From assembly GCF_017874215.1 (NCBI RefSeq), contig NZ_JAGGLB010000001.1, forward strand, positions 248,001 through 312,000: 64,000 nucleotides of DNA. Reading direction: 5' to 3'. The translations under genes and the position numbers were made by a program. Shown piece after piece: positions 1-8,326 of this stretch. The notes under the pieces are model-generated. The model did not search any database. It saw nothing but the letters and a program-made list of their open reading frames with translations, and was not told where the DNA came from. The DNA comes from Paenibacillus eucommiae. Lineage in GTDB: Bacteria > Bacillota > Bacilli > Paenibacillales > NBRC-103111. Each line of letters begins with the position of its first letter. Position 1 is the first letter of the stretch.

Positions 1-418
1 TTTCCCCGTATTTATCCATTAACTCGTTCAGCGGCTGGGCTGCTCCCTTTACCTGATGCTCTGCCATGGACCCCATAAACAGATCCAGCGGTTCATTGGA
101 AGCGAGCAAAATATTTAATTTGTCAGCTTCTGAGCCTCTCGGGGGTACAATCCCGATCACTTCAATTCCGGTTTTCTCCTTAATATATTGTCTAACCTCT
201 TCGATCGCTTCCGGTTTGCTCGTATCCGAGGTAACAGACAACACCCCTGTATTGTTGTAAACGTATACTTTTTCTATCTTTTTCTCTTCCCCATTCGTTC
301 CTTTGGCCGTTGTCTCTGGTGATTGCGTAGAACCACCCGATTCCTTCGTCGAGCATCCGATCATAGTTGTGATCATAAGGCTTAAAATTGCGATGGATAT
401 TAGAAGCTTTTTGTTCAT
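1..418 (-). CDS. Extracellular sugar-binding lipoprotein (LplA-like), partial
   Basis: This is the N-terminal 139 codons of a substrate-binding lipoprotein of a carbohydrate ABC importer; the rest lies beyond the left edge. The ATG at 418 follows a strong ribosome site (AGGGGAGGGG about 8 bases upstream). The product starts with a short basic stretch, a hydrophobic core and a lipobox ending MIGC (Cys about residue 21), then a Ser/Thr/Lys/Glu-rich linker, as in Gram-positive lipoproteins. The mature part begins with a beta strand (KVYVYNN) followed by a segment with IKEKTGIEV, typical of family 1 solute-binding proteins of the LplA type. It lies downstream of the membrane AraC-type regulator at 648-3101, the usual pairing in Paenibacillus sugar loci. 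The substrate cannot be inferred. Confidence 0.85.
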   Translation of the reverse strand, partial: MNKKLLISIAILSLMITTMIGCSTKESGGSTQSPETTAKGTNGEEKKIEKVYVYNNTGVLSVTSDTSKPEAIEEVRQYIKEKTGIEVIGIVPPRGSEADKLNILLASNEPLDLFMGSMAEHQVKGAAQPLNELMDKYGE

Positions 419-549
419 TGACTTAACCCCTCCCCTATCATTAGAAAACGGTTTCATTCCATCCTATCGTTCAATTCCGTTCGTTCGGCCGACCGGCGCT
501 AAAGCAGCAATTGAATACTCTAATTGTAAGTCCAGCGGGCTAGATCGGA

Positions 550-613
550 AATGCCTCATATTAGGCATTCATATCCATTCCTATGACATCATATCAAAGA
601 AGGTATGATGTCA
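550..613. repeat. Two inverted repeats in the regulator-to-lipoprotein gap
   Basis: The 229-bp gap between the regulator and the binding lipoprotein holds two inverted repeats. AATGCCT/AGGCATT (550-568) has a short loop. TGACATCATA at 584-593 pairs perfectly with TATGATGTCA at 604-613 across a 10-base spacer. Neither is followed by a T-run on the minus strand, so they are not clear terminators. They could be operator sites or an mRNA processing or stabilising structure between the two genes. Confidence 0.5.
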
Positions 614-647
614 CAGGTAGAGATACCGCGGCTTTCACGGCTTTCGC

Positions 648-3101
648 TTATTCTTCTATATGCATTTTGCGGTATTCACCTGGAGTTGTTCCTGTGAAAT
701 CCTTGAACAGCTTAATGAAATAGGTAGTTTTGTGATAGCCGACTTCATCGCCGATTTCTTTAATTTTCAGCCCGGTTTCGAGCAGAAGCTTCTTGCTTTT
801 GTCAATGCGCTTGCGGGTCAAATACTCAGAGAACGACTCTCCCGTCTTTTCTTTGAAAATGCGGCTTAAATAGGACGGGGTTATACGCAGCTTATCCGCT
901 GCCACGGCAAGTGACATATTGCTGCCGCAATCCTGCTCCAGGATATCTATGACCTGATCGACATGACGATTATATTTCTCTTTAAATGCGCCGCCAATAT
1001 GCTTGGAGAGCAGCCCAATGACCTCTTCCAGCCAGCTGACAACCTCGCTCACATCCTTTTTTTGCAGCAGCACACTGTACAAATTCTCTTTCTCCTGCAA
1101 AATACGGTTCAAATCCAAGCGCAGATCGCTCGTTGTTGTAACAAGGATGCCAAACAATTGAAAGAATGCCTGCTGGATTTGCCGATAATGCACCTTGCCC
1201 TGCTGTGACTGAATTTCCTGGGTAATCTCCGCAAAAACCCGCAGCGCCTGCTCGGTCTCGCCATTGATCAGATAACCGTTCAGCACCGTTTCTTTATCCT
1301 TCGGATAAACAAATACAGGGGTGCCCTCTAATCTGACATCCTCAATATAAATCACCTCGCAAAGCCCGGTTATACTGCGATAACGCAGCGCCTCCCGCGC
1401 CTCGCGATAAGCATGCTTCAGCTCATAAATATCCCGGCAATAGGTGCCGATGCCTATGGAGCATTTCAGCCCAAGAAGCTGCTCCGCCTCCTGAATCATC
1501 TGCTCGGCGAAAAGCATATGCTCCATGAAGGCTTCCTCATCGCAATTAATAATGCCGACGAAGAAGCCGTCCGACATTTCCATTATAAGCCTGCTGTGTT
1601 CGGCCGGAATAATGGCTTCCATCATGTCGATAATTTGCAGCTTTTTAATATTATAATGCTCCACATCGGATGTTAGCTCGTCCGTTTCCTCAAGAGCAAC
1701 AGCCATAAGCATCAAGCCATCAAGCGCCAGATTTAAGCCTAGAAACTGCATACGGTCCATAATCTCTTCTCTGCTGCCCGGCTTTAAAATCAGTGAACGC
1801 ATAAAAATTTCCCTGTAAGCTGGAACACTCTCCTTGAGCCGCACCTGCAAGCTTACCCGATCCTCGAAAGCCTCCTCTAGACTGCTGCGAATCATCGCAA
1901 GCTCATTGGAGCTTCTGGACGATGGAAACTCCGGATTGCTGAAGTTTTGATCTTTATTTTTGATATACTGGGTCAAATGGAAAATCGGATTGTAAATCCT
2001 TTTGCTCGTAATGAGTGCAAGCAGAATCGTAAACGTAACCAACAGGAAGCACGTAAGAACAATAATTCCCTTGATATTGGAGACGCTCCTATACAGCTCG
2101 TCCAGACTTGTCGCAGAAATAAAGGTCCAGCCAAGTATATCCGAGGTCATGTATGTGACCAGCATGCGTTTCCCTTCATACTTGCCTTCAAAGGTTTGCT
2201 CGGAGGCTTGCTCGGAAGTAGGAGCGGAAGCTTGATTAGAAGTAGGACCAGATGTAGGATCAGAAGCTTGATTAGAAGCTTGCCCGAGACGGGCGCGCAA
2301 ACCAGCATCCTCGTTCACCGACTGGCTAAGTCCGCTCGAACGGTCGTACAGCATCAATTGGCCGCTGCCGGATAAAACGAAAAAAACATTGTCCGATTTA
2401 TGCTCCAGCTTATTAACAAAGCTTTGGTAAATCAGCCCCGCATCCAAATTAATGACCAGAAAGTTGCCATCCACAGACGAACGATAAACGATAGGAATCA
2501 CCTCTATCAATCTCCCGTCATCCTGCCTGGCCTTGCGCAAATCCATAAACATCGGGAAAGCATGCCCGGCTGCCGAGAATTCATCCCAACCCTTGTCGTA
2601 AAAGCTTTCACGCGTATACTGCAAACCTTCGGATGTAATGAGCACATTCTTCCACTTATCGTAGAAATAAATCGAATTGATAAAATCGTTAGACTGCTTT
2701 AAGAAAGACAAATTCCACGACATCGTCGCTTTGCTGGTCAAATAGCTGCCCAATATGGGCAAGTCCTCCTCAATCAGCTCACCTTTCAGCTCTTCATAAT
2801 AGGAGCCGCGCGGAAAGCTTTCAAAGTTGCGTATCGTTTTATCCAAAGCCAACTGCTTAAAGCTTCCGTTAATTTGATTAATAATCATTTCGATAGCCCT
2901 GACAGTCTGCTTCAAATACTCCTGCTTGGCAACCTGCAGCTCCTGCTGCATCGTATTTTTGGCATTATGATAAATGACGATACTCATAATCAGAATAGGC
3001 AAAAGAGAAATCAGCAGCGTATAGCTGATCAACTTGTAATAAAAATTTTGGCTTCTTCTTGGAGCCAGCAGCCGATGATTCACCCTGCGCAAGAATTCCA
3101 T
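648..3101 (-). CDS. Membrane-bound AraC-family sensor-regulator
   Basis: Predicted 817-residue one-protein sensor and transcription activator. I chose the ATG at 3101 over an upstream in-frame codon at 3137 because AGAGGG sits 9 bases before it and the product then starts with a basic tail followed directly by a membrane segment (about 24-46). An extracellular region of about 300 residues follows, then a second membrane segment (about 346-367), a short HAMP-like linker, a cytoplasmic middle region and a C-terminal AraC HTH pair (about 715-815, with SPSYLSRIFKEKTGESF-like and GYHKTTYFIKLFK helices). This is the common Paenibacillus/YesN-like layout with no separate kinase. Residues about 268-300 of the outer domain are a Ser/Thr/Gln/Ala-rich low-complexity run. 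It presumably controls the binding-protein gene at 1-418. Confidence 0.88.
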   Translation of the reverse strand: MEFLRRVNHRLLAPRRSQNFYYKLISYTLLISLLPILIMSIVIYHNAKNTMQQELQVAKQEYLKQTVRAIEMIINQINGSFKQLALDKTIRNFESFPRGSYYEELKGELIEEDLPILGSYLTSKATMSWNLSFLKQSNDFINSIYFYDKWKNVLITSEGLQYTRESFYDKGWDEFSAAGHAFPMFMDLRKARQDDGRLIEVIPIVYRSSVDGNFLVINLDAGLIYQSFVNKLEHKSDNVFFVLSGSGQLMLYDRSSGLSQSVNEDAGLRARLGQASNQASDPTSGPTSNQASAPTSEQASEQTFEGKYEGKRMLVTYMTSDILGWTFISATSLDELYRSVSNIKGIIVLTCFLLVTFTILLALITSKRIYNPIFHLTQYIKNKDQNFSNPEFPSSRSSNELAMIRSSLEEAFEDRVSLQVRLKESVPAYREIFMRSLILKPGSREEIMDRMQFLGLNLALDGLMLMAVALEETDELTSDVEHYNIKKLQIIDMMEAIIPAEHSRLIMEMSDGFFVGIINCDEEAFMEHMLFAEQMIQEAEQLLGLKCSIGIGTYCRDIYELKHAYREAREALRYRSITGLCEVIYIEDVRLEGTPVFVYPKDKETVLNGYLINGETEQALRVFAEITQEIQSQQGKVHYRQIQQAFFQLFGILVTTTSDLRLDLNRILQEKENLYSVLLQKKDVSEVVSWLEEVIGLLSKHIGGAFKEKYNRHVDQVIDILEQDCGSNMSLAVAADKLRITPSYLSRIFKEKTGESFSEYLTRKRIDKSKKLLLETGLKIKEIGDEVGYHKTTYFIKLFKDFTGTTPGEYRKMHIEE

Positions 3102-3142
3102 GTAACTTGTCCCTCTTTCCCAAAGCATTACTTGCACTCCAT

Positions 3143-3173
3143 TGTAAGCGCTATCTATATTGGCCGATAGCGC
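3143..3173. promoter_or_regulatory. Cre-like site and inverted repeat upstream of the sensor-regulator
   Basis: TGTAAGCGCTATCT (3143-3156) matches 12 of 14 positions of the CcpA cre consensus TGWAAGCGTTWNCA, 42-55 bases before the regulator start. It overlaps an inverted repeat, GCGCTATC (3148-3155) and GATAGCGC (3166-3173). This may be catabolite control, the regulator's own operator, or both; only the sequence match is seen. Confidence 0.4.
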
Positions 3174-3299
3174 AAGATATTTATTATACTAACACATCGG
3201 AGCGTCGTTTCGGTAGAGCCAGCAGGTAAATCCCAAAAGGGCAGCCAGCAAGAATTCTCTCCCTTGGCTGAAGGAGATTCCCCATTGGGCGTTGACTTG

Positions 3300-3445
3300 G
3301 GCGCGGGGCAAGCGTAGGCGTAGATGTGGGTATAGATGCAGGCTTAGATGCTGGGGCTGGGGCAGATCCGGGTATAGTTGCAGGCGTAGTTGCTGGGGCT
3401 GGGGGCAGATCCGGGTATAGATGCAGGCGTAGTTGCTGGGGCTCG
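3300..3445. repeat. Imperfect tandem repeats, about 42 bp unit
   Basis: Two adjacent copies of a roughly 42-bp unit (beginning near GGCAGATCCGGGTATAG and running into GTAGTTGCTGGGGCTG) lie at about 3360-3444, with decayed partial units before them. On the minus strand they read as a Pro/Ala/Thr-rich peptide without a convincing start. The repeat is probably non-coding or the remnant of a low-complexity wall-linker coding sequence. Confidence 0.5.
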
Positions 3446-3500
3446 CGTAGATCCGGGCGCATCTTCAGATTCTTGGGATGAACAGCGGCTTAGCGGCTTC

Positions 3501-3688
3501 TTTAACGATGTTTTTCATCGTTAAAACGCTGTGCCCCCTCCTCAAACTTGAGATAACGATGAAAAACATCGTTAAAATCCCTTTTGTACACCCAGAGGGG
3601 CCATCCGGCCTCTTTTAGCGATGAAAAACATCATTAAAGTGACGGATTGACCTGGAACACTTACTTTAACGATGAAAAACATCGTTAA
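3501..3688. repeat. Palindrome cluster 1 (four copies)
   Basis: Four copies of a dispersed palindrome occur within 190 bp of gene-free DNA: 3501-3525 (perfect 10-bp arms TTTAACGATG/CATCGTTAAA, loop T5), 3554-3574, 3613-3637 (arms partly changed to TTTAGCGATG and CATCATTAAA) and 3666-3688. Every copy keeps the core GATG-A5-CATC or its complement. The last copy shares flanks (TTACTTTAACGATG before, CATCGTTAAGTC after) with the copy at 61098. No T-run follows, so they do not read as terminators. Confidence 0.85.
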
Positions 3689-3889
3689 GTCGATAGCGCA
3701 GCAGGCAACCTAGCGACCCCGAGACACCCGAGACACCCGAATCAACTCGAAATACCTCGGGGGCAACTTGGGAGCAACTTGCCCAAATCGGATCGAGGGC
3801 GCTGGCTACTGGAAAAACTACTCGCAGACTGACTGCGCTCTCCCTACATGTATGCTTCTAATCGAGGCTCTGCATCAAAAAATCACAAA
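3689..3889. other. Gene-free stretch
   Basis: No convincing gene is visible. A short direct repeat of GAGACACCC occurs near 3720-3737; otherwise I see nothing. The whole non-coding run from 3174 to 4037 separates the sensor-regulator module from the iron-response group. Confidence 0.4.
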
Positions 3890-3934
3890 AACGGAGCTGT
3901 CCTAAGTCAGAAAGATGACTTGTACAACTCCGTT
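3876..3934 (-). terminator. Intrinsic terminator after the ABC transporter
   Basis: Read on the minus strand, an interrupted hairpin with AACGGAG/CTCCGTT outer arms and ACAAGTC/GACTT inner pairing (3890-3934) is followed by TTTTTGTGATTTTTT (3876-3890). It lies about 100 bases past the stop codon of the transporter gene at 4038. Confidence 0.7.
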
Positions 3935-4037
3935 GAGGAAGTGCTATGAGATTCACTCTTTGACCTATAGTTTGGCCGATAGTTTGACCTAAGCTTGGCC
4001 TAATGCTTGGCTACAAACTCAGCTTCATGCTGGAGCT

Positions 4038-5753
4038 TTAAGCCCCAAATTGTGCCCGGTGCAGGCGGCTGTAAACCCCGCCAACAGCAGTCAGCTCCTC
4101 GTGGGTTCCCTGCTCAGCAATGCCCTGGTCAGCTACCACCAGGATGCGGTCGGCATCCTTGATTGTGGCCAGACGGTGCGCTATGACCAGTGTCGTCCTC
4201 CCCCGGGACAGCTCCGAGAGGGCAAGTTGGATGGCTGCCTCCGTTTCTGTATCAAGCGCAGAGGTCGCTTCATCCAGAATAAGAATCGGCGGATTTTTCA
4301 GAAACATCCGGGCGATGGACAGACGCTGCTTCTGGCCGCCAGAGAGCTTCACGCCGCGCTCGCCGATCATCGTGTCCAGACCTTCCGGCTGGGAAAGGAT
4401 CAATTCCTCGAGCTGCGCGCGTCTTGCGGCCTGCCAGATTTCCTCCTCAGGTGCATGCAGCTTGCCGTAGGCAATATTGTCACGGATCGTCCCGTCGAAG
4501 AGGAACACATCCTGCTGTACGATCCCAATATGGGAACGCAAAGATTCCAGCGTCATCTGACGGATGTCTATGCCGTCGATGGTAATGGAGCCGCTATCCA
4601 CATCATAGAAGCGCGGCAGCAGACTGCACAGCGTCGATTTACCTCCTCCCGATGGGCCGACTAGCGCTATGCTTTCCCCTGATCGCACAGACAGATTGAC
4701 ATTTTGCAGTACCTGCTCCTTGTTCTCATAACCAAAGCTAACGCCGTGGAATTCGATATCTCCGCGCAGGTTGGAGGCCGGCTTCGCATCAGGAAGGTCG
4801 TCTATATCAGGCGCCGTTTCGAGAAGCTCCAGGTAACGCTTAAAGCCGGCAATGCCTTTCGGATAGGTCTCAATAACGGAGCTGATCTGCTCGATCGGTG
4901 CCAGAAACACATTGGACAGCAGCAGAAAAGCAATAAATTCTCCATAAGTCATCTGCCCCTGGATAACAAACCAGGTTCCACATACAAGCACAAACAGCGA
5001 TACAAATTTCATCAGAATGAAGCTGATCGAGGAGTTCCAGGCCATAATACGGTAAGTTAGCAGCTTCGTTAGCCGGAATCGCTCATTATTTTCCGCAAAC
5101 CGGTTGATTTCATGATTCTCGTTGGCAAATGCCTGAACAACACGAATGCCGCTGACATTGTTCTCCACACGCGCGTTAAAGTCTGCAATATCTCTAAACA
5201 TACGGTTGAAGGCACGTGACATTTTACCGCCAAAATACATCGACAAATAAATCATGAACGGAACGATAATAAAGGTCAGGACCGCCAGCTTCCAGTTGAT
5301 GCCAAGCATGATGCCGAACGCTCCCAGCAGGGTCATGATGGCAATAAATAAATCCTCTGGCCCGTGGTGGGCAATTTCCCCAATATCCATTAGGTCGTTG
5401 GTCATACGGGAAACGAGGTGGCCCGTTTTGTTATTATCGAAGAACCGGAACGACAGTTTCTGTATGCGGTCAAACAGCTTTTTGCGCATGTCCGACTCGA
5501 TGTTGATGCCCAGCTTATGCCCCCAGTAGGTCACTACATAATGAAGCGCCGAACTGATGATATAAATACCCAGAAGACCCAGACAAGCGAACAGAATCCA
5601 TTTCCAGTTGCCGCTTGGAAGCAGATCATCAACGACCCTGTTAAGGGCAAGCGGAAAAACAAGCTCAAGCAGCGCAGCTAGAATGGCACATGAGAAATCA
5701 AGAATAAACAATCTTTTATAAGGACGGTAATAAGCATAAAAGCGTCTCAGCAT
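4038..5753 (-). CDS. MsbA-type ABC half-transporter, Fur-regulated
   Basis: A 571-residue fused membrane-ATPase half-transporter expected to work as a homodimer. Six membrane segments fill the first ~310 residues. The ATPase domain follows, with Walker A GPSGGGKST (about 363-371), signature LSGGQ (about 471) and Walker B ILILDEATSAL (about 493), and the H-loop in VIAHRLAT. The length is normal for the MsbA/LmrA/YknU class. The ATG at 5753 has GGGGGAG 10 bases upstream. A near-consensus Fur box lies at 5840-5862, so expression should rise in iron limitation. The neighbour is a siderophore-binding lipoprotein. It could export a siderophore or drug, or import a ferric siderophore like the YbtPQ/IrtAB group; the sequence does not decide this. 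Confidence 0.9.
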   Translation of the reverse strand: MLRRFYAYYRPYKRLFILDFSCAILAALLELVFPLALNRVVDDLLPSGNWKWILFACLGLLGIYIISSALHYVVTYWGHKLGINIESDMRKKLFDRIQKLSFRFFDNNKTGHLVSRMTNDLMDIGEIAHHGPEDLFIAIMTLLGAFGIMLGINWKLAVLTFIIVPFMIYLSMYFGGKMSRAFNRMFRDIADFNARVENNVSGIRVVQAFANENHEINRFAENNERFRLTKLLTYRIMAWNSSISFILMKFVSLFVLVCGTWFVIQGQMTYGEFIAFLLLSNVFLAPIEQISSVIETYPKGIAGFKRYLELLETAPDIDDLPDAKPASNLRGDIEFHGVSFGYENKEQVLQNVNLSVRSGESIALVGPSGGGKSTLCSLLPRFYDVDSGSITIDGIDIRQMTLESLRSHIGIVQQDVFLFDGTIRDNIAYGKLHAPEEEIWQAARRAQLEELILSQPEGLDTMIGERGVKLSGGQKQRLSIARMFLKNPPILILDEATSALDTETEAAIQLALSELSRGRTTLVIAHRLATIKDADRILVVADQGIAEQGTHEELTAVGGVYSRLHRAQFGA

Positions 5754-5839
5754 TCAGAGTCAGCTCCCCCTTCGTTCTTTGGGCTATAGATAAGGAACCA
5801 GCCTGTCTGGCTAAGATTTGCTCCATGCTCCTAATTTAA

Positions 5840-5862
5840 TTGATAACGATTATCATTGTCAA
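5840..5862. promoter_or_regulatory. Fur box upstream of the ABC half-transporter
   Basis: TTGATAACGATTATCATTGTCAA is close to the classic palindromic Fur box (GATAATGATAATCATTATC) and lies 87-109 bases before the transporter start at 5753. The same core, GATAACGATTATCATT, occurs at 8109. Confidence 0.85.
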
Positions 5863-5897
5863 CTTATTTTTAAGAAATGCTGGAGTGTTACCCGTTT

Positions 5898-6899
5898 TTA
5901 GTTCTTTTTTTGCAAAATGTCTCCGCTAATCTGCTCCATAACAGCAAGCTTGCCTAGCGCGAAAAAGGCTTCATTATAGTTCTGCCGGGTAGTCATGCGA
6001 TACACGTGTCCGGACCGGACCGCTCTCAGATTGCTCCAGATGTCATTCTGCTCTAGCACATTCTGATCATTTTCCGCCAGCAGTAAAATATGATCCGCAT
6101 CAAAGCTTGCCAGAGCCTCCAGACTCGTCACCTTTCCTCCCCATGGGTCAGGCTCGGGTGTTCCCGGCGCCATCGGCAAAGACAGGTCATTAAATAGGAT
6201 AGCGGCAACGCCTGTACGGGAATAAATGCGAATTTCCTTTTGAGTAGCTTCGATGACAGCAAACGTCTCCTGTCCGGTAACCGCCTCAATCTGGCTGTGC
6301 AAATCGGCTGCACGCTCTTCATAGGATTTCAGCCAGCTCTTCATCTCTGTTGTCTTGTCCATAACCTCGGCTACAAAAGCGAAGCGGTCCCGAAACGCAT
6401 TGAAGCCAAAGGGCACTCTTATAGTCGGAGCAATCTTCTCCAGCTGCTCATAAACTTTTTCCTGGGTCGGTCCGGCCAGGATCAAGTCAGGGCTGGCCGC
6501 TACTAATGCTTCCAGATTAATCTCTGTTTGGAACCATCCTGCTGTGCTCGTACTCTTTCCAAGCTTTTCTTTCACAATAGGTGTAAGCAGGGTAGGATCG
6601 GCCATGTCGGTATTGCCACTCAGTATCGGCTTGAAGCCAAGTATCAGCAGTTCTTCGGTCGAACCCGAAATATCCGCAATCCGCTGCGGATTGGCAGGGA
6701 TAGTGACCTCCCCTTTGGCATCCATGACCTTACGAGTTTGTTGCCCCTCAGCTTCTTGCACTTTAACCGTGGCCTCTGGAGTTGTCCCCTCTTGTTCCTG
6801 TTTTGGTGTCGTATTCCCTTCTGAATTGCTGCAGCCGGCCAGCAGCAAAACAAACAAGAGAAAGATTCCCACATACGAAATTTTGTTCAATTGAATCAT
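5898..6899 (-). CDS. Iron-siderophore-binding lipoprotein (FhuD/FecB-like)
   Basis: A lipoprotein of about 333 residues with signal peptide and lipobox LLLAGC, then an acidic Gln/Thr/Glu-rich linker and a helical-backbone Peripla_BP_2 fold. The opening DAKGEVTIPANPQRIAD and the later DLILAGP and DADHILLLAEND are typical of the family. I prefer the ATG at 6899 because AGGGGTGG is then well spaced; an ATG at 6905 is also possible. A partial Fur box precedes it (6920-6938). No FecCD-type permease or FepC-type ATPase lies beside it, so it must use a permease elsewhere or work with the adjacent ABC half-transporter. The ligand is probably a ferric siderophore; which one is unknown. Confidence 0.88.
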   Translation of the reverse strand: MIQLNKISYVGIFLLFVLLLAGCSNSEGNTTPKQEQEGTTPEATVKVQEAEGQQTRKVMDAKGEVTIPANPQRIADISGSTEELLILGFKPILSGNTDMADPTLLTPIVKEKLGKSTSTAGWFQTEINLEALVAASPDLILAGPTQEKVYEQLEKIAPTIRVPFGFNAFRDRFAFVAEVMDKTTEMKSWLKSYEERAADLHSQIEAVTGQETFAVIEATQKEIRIYSRTGVAAILFNDLSLPMAPGTPEPDPWGGKVTSLEALASFDADHILLLAENDQNVLEQNDIWSNLRAVRSGHVYRMTTRQNYNEAFFALGKLAVMEQISGDILQKKN

Positions 6900-6919
6900 A
6901 GCCATTCCACCCCTTCATT

Positions 6920-6938
6920 GATAATTATTCTCACTAGA
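6920..6938. promoter_or_regulatory. Degenerate Fur box upstream of the siderophore-binding protein
   Basis: GATAATTATTCTCACTAGA matches 13 of 19 positions of the Fur consensus and lies just before the lipoprotein ribosome site. It is weaker than the boxes at 5840 and 8109. Confidence 0.55.
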
Positions 6939-7020
6939 ACGAGGATAAGAATATCATCTGACGGAAGCTATGGACTACCCGCAAACGGAGAATATGATGG
7001 CTGACGGATTTTATTTGCGC

Positions 7021-7047
7021 AAAAAAAAGCCGGAAATACAATTCCGG
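7021..7047 (-). terminator. Intrinsic terminator of the iron-group AraC gene
   Basis: On the minus strand CCGGAA-TTGTAT-TTCCGG (7030-7047) is followed by eight T residues (7021-7028), just after the stop codon at 7065. This separates the AraC gene from the binding-protein gene, which has its own Fur-like site. Confidence 0.85.
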
Positions 7048-7064
7048 ATCCCGCTCCTCCACTG

Positions 7065-8087
7065 CTATGGTTTCGAAATTTTCCCGCTGCTCAATTCAGA
7101 AGGATTGAAACCAAACTGCTTATGAAATGCTGCCGCGAAATGACTGAAATTCGCATAGCCAACCATCCCCGCGGCTTGACTGACGTTCATCCCGCTATAG
7201 CTCATTAGCTCCCAGGCCTTCTCCATGCGCCTGTCGCGCAGATAAGCGTAGACGCTTTTGCCATACATCTCCTTAAAGCCCACCTTCAGCTTGTAATCAT
7301 TGAGTCCGACCAGCCTCGCTAATTCCAGTAAGGAGGGCGGTGACTCCATTCTGTGCAGCAGCAGCTGCTTGGCCTCGCCAATTTTACCCTGCTCCGTACG
7401 AGATAGCTGTGATGACTGCCTTCTGCTGCCGTCCAGCTCAAGCAGGAAAATTTCCAGATACCTGTAAATCAGCTCAAGAGCTCTACTCTCAACAAATAAC
7501 TCACGCATTCCATGTGTATAAGGACAGTTTATAAGCTCATGCAGCAGCCGGGTGGTTACTGAATCCACCGGTTTGCGGAACATCCTGAACGATTTCGAAC
7601 GCAGTAAAGCTGCGAAGCTCAGGTTATCTTTTTTTTCAAACCCGCCAACATAATAATCGAATAATGCCACAGGAATTCCAATGGCCACAGAACGAAAGTC
7701 CTTTCCTCCTTCATAGCCAAAAGAAGCGGAAAAATCACGGATCAGCTGGAGCGAACAACTGTCCTGCAGCAGCTCGTGCTTCTTGTGTTCCGCGACCTCC
7801 ACCTCTCCGCTGCCCTGCATACAAAAACTTAACTCTGCCATAGCAGCGGAAGATTGCATCTGAATACGGCTATCCTTTCTCATACAGAAATCGGACTCGA
7901 CAATTTCCATGCCCGAAGCTGTGGCCATTCGCCTGATCTTTCCTTCGCCAGCTGCTTGATCCATCTGCATCATTTCCGAGCCCGCCGATGGCTGCCGCGA
8001 CAGGAACATGGAATCATAATAAACGTTAAATAGCCGCTGTATATCAGGAGAACCCGCCGCTGTTGAAGACTTCGCATATGGATGCAT
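7065..8087 (-). CDS. AraC-family regulator of the iron group (PchR/YbtA-like)
   Basis: A 340-residue cytosolic regulator. The N-terminal two thirds is a ligand-sensing region of about 220 residues; the C-terminal AraC HTH pair (about 235-335) includes SLLELARLVGLNDYKLK and VSQAAGMVGYANFSHFAAAF. The short GLNDYKLK...FKEMYG first helix region resembles siderophore-responsive PchR-type regulators, which act as co-inducer-dependent activators with Fur. The ATG at 8087 has GGGAGGT 5 bases upstream. A strong Fur box (8109-8127) lies immediately before it and an intrinsic terminator after it. The likely role is activation of the adjacent iron-uptake genes when the siderophore is present. Confidence 0.85.
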   Translation of the reverse strand: MHPYAKSSTAAGSPDIQRLFNVYYDSMFLSRQPSAGSEMMQMDQAAGEGKIRRMATASGMEIVESDFCMRKDSRIQMQSSAAMAELSFCMQGSGEVEVAEHKKHELLQDSCSLQLIRDFSASFGYEGGKDFRSVAIGIPVALFDYYVGGFEKKDNLSFAALLRSKSFRMFRKPVDSVTTRLLHELINCPYTHGMRELFVESRALELIYRYLEIFLLELDGSRRQSSQLSRTEQGKIGEAKQLLLHRMESPPSLLELARLVGLNDYKLKVGFKEMYGKSVYAYLRDRRMEKAWELMSYSGMNVSQAAGMVGYANFSHFAAAFHKQFGFNPSELSSGKISKP

Positions 8088-8108
8088 CTGTACCTCCCAT
8101 TTTCAATT

Positions 8109-8127
8109 GATAACGATTATCATTATA
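8109..8127. promoter_or_regulatory. Fur box upstream of the iron-group AraC gene
   Basis: GATAACGATTATCATTATA fits the 19-bp Fur consensus closely and lies 22 bases before the AraC start at 8087. It is also about 200 bases from the divergent regulator at 8327. Confidence 0.85.
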
Positions 8128-8246
8128 AAAGATTATCAGCAGTGAAACAAGCTTCATTCAAAATAAATCCACACTGAACTCTGATTCGCATTGTTGCAAG
8201 GACAAATTGGCCTCCCCTCCGCTGACAGGTGTTTGTCCCGCACTTC

Positions 8247-8276
8247 TTGTTTAATTGCCTGTTTCTATTGTATAAT
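8247..8276 (+). promoter_or_regulatory. Candidate promoter of the regulator at 8327
   Basis: A perfect -10 TATAAT (8271-8276) lies 18 bases after TTGTTT (8247-8252), about 50 bases before the TTG start at 8327. The -35 is weak. Confidence 0.5.
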
Positions 8277-8326
8277 CAGTTTGATTTACCTTCAATTTCA
8301 ATTCATAGCAATGGGGGTATACAACG

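Noticed and set aside
3184..3462. 92-codon minus-strand frame rich in Pro, Ala, Thr
   Set aside because: It is produced by tandem DNA repeats, has no convincing ribosome site or signal sequence, and its C-terminal part has no recognisable domain.
3501..3688. Palindrome cluster as a CRISPR array or terminators
   Set aside because: Spacing is irregular, units are symmetric and variable, there are no cas genes, and no T-run follows the stems.
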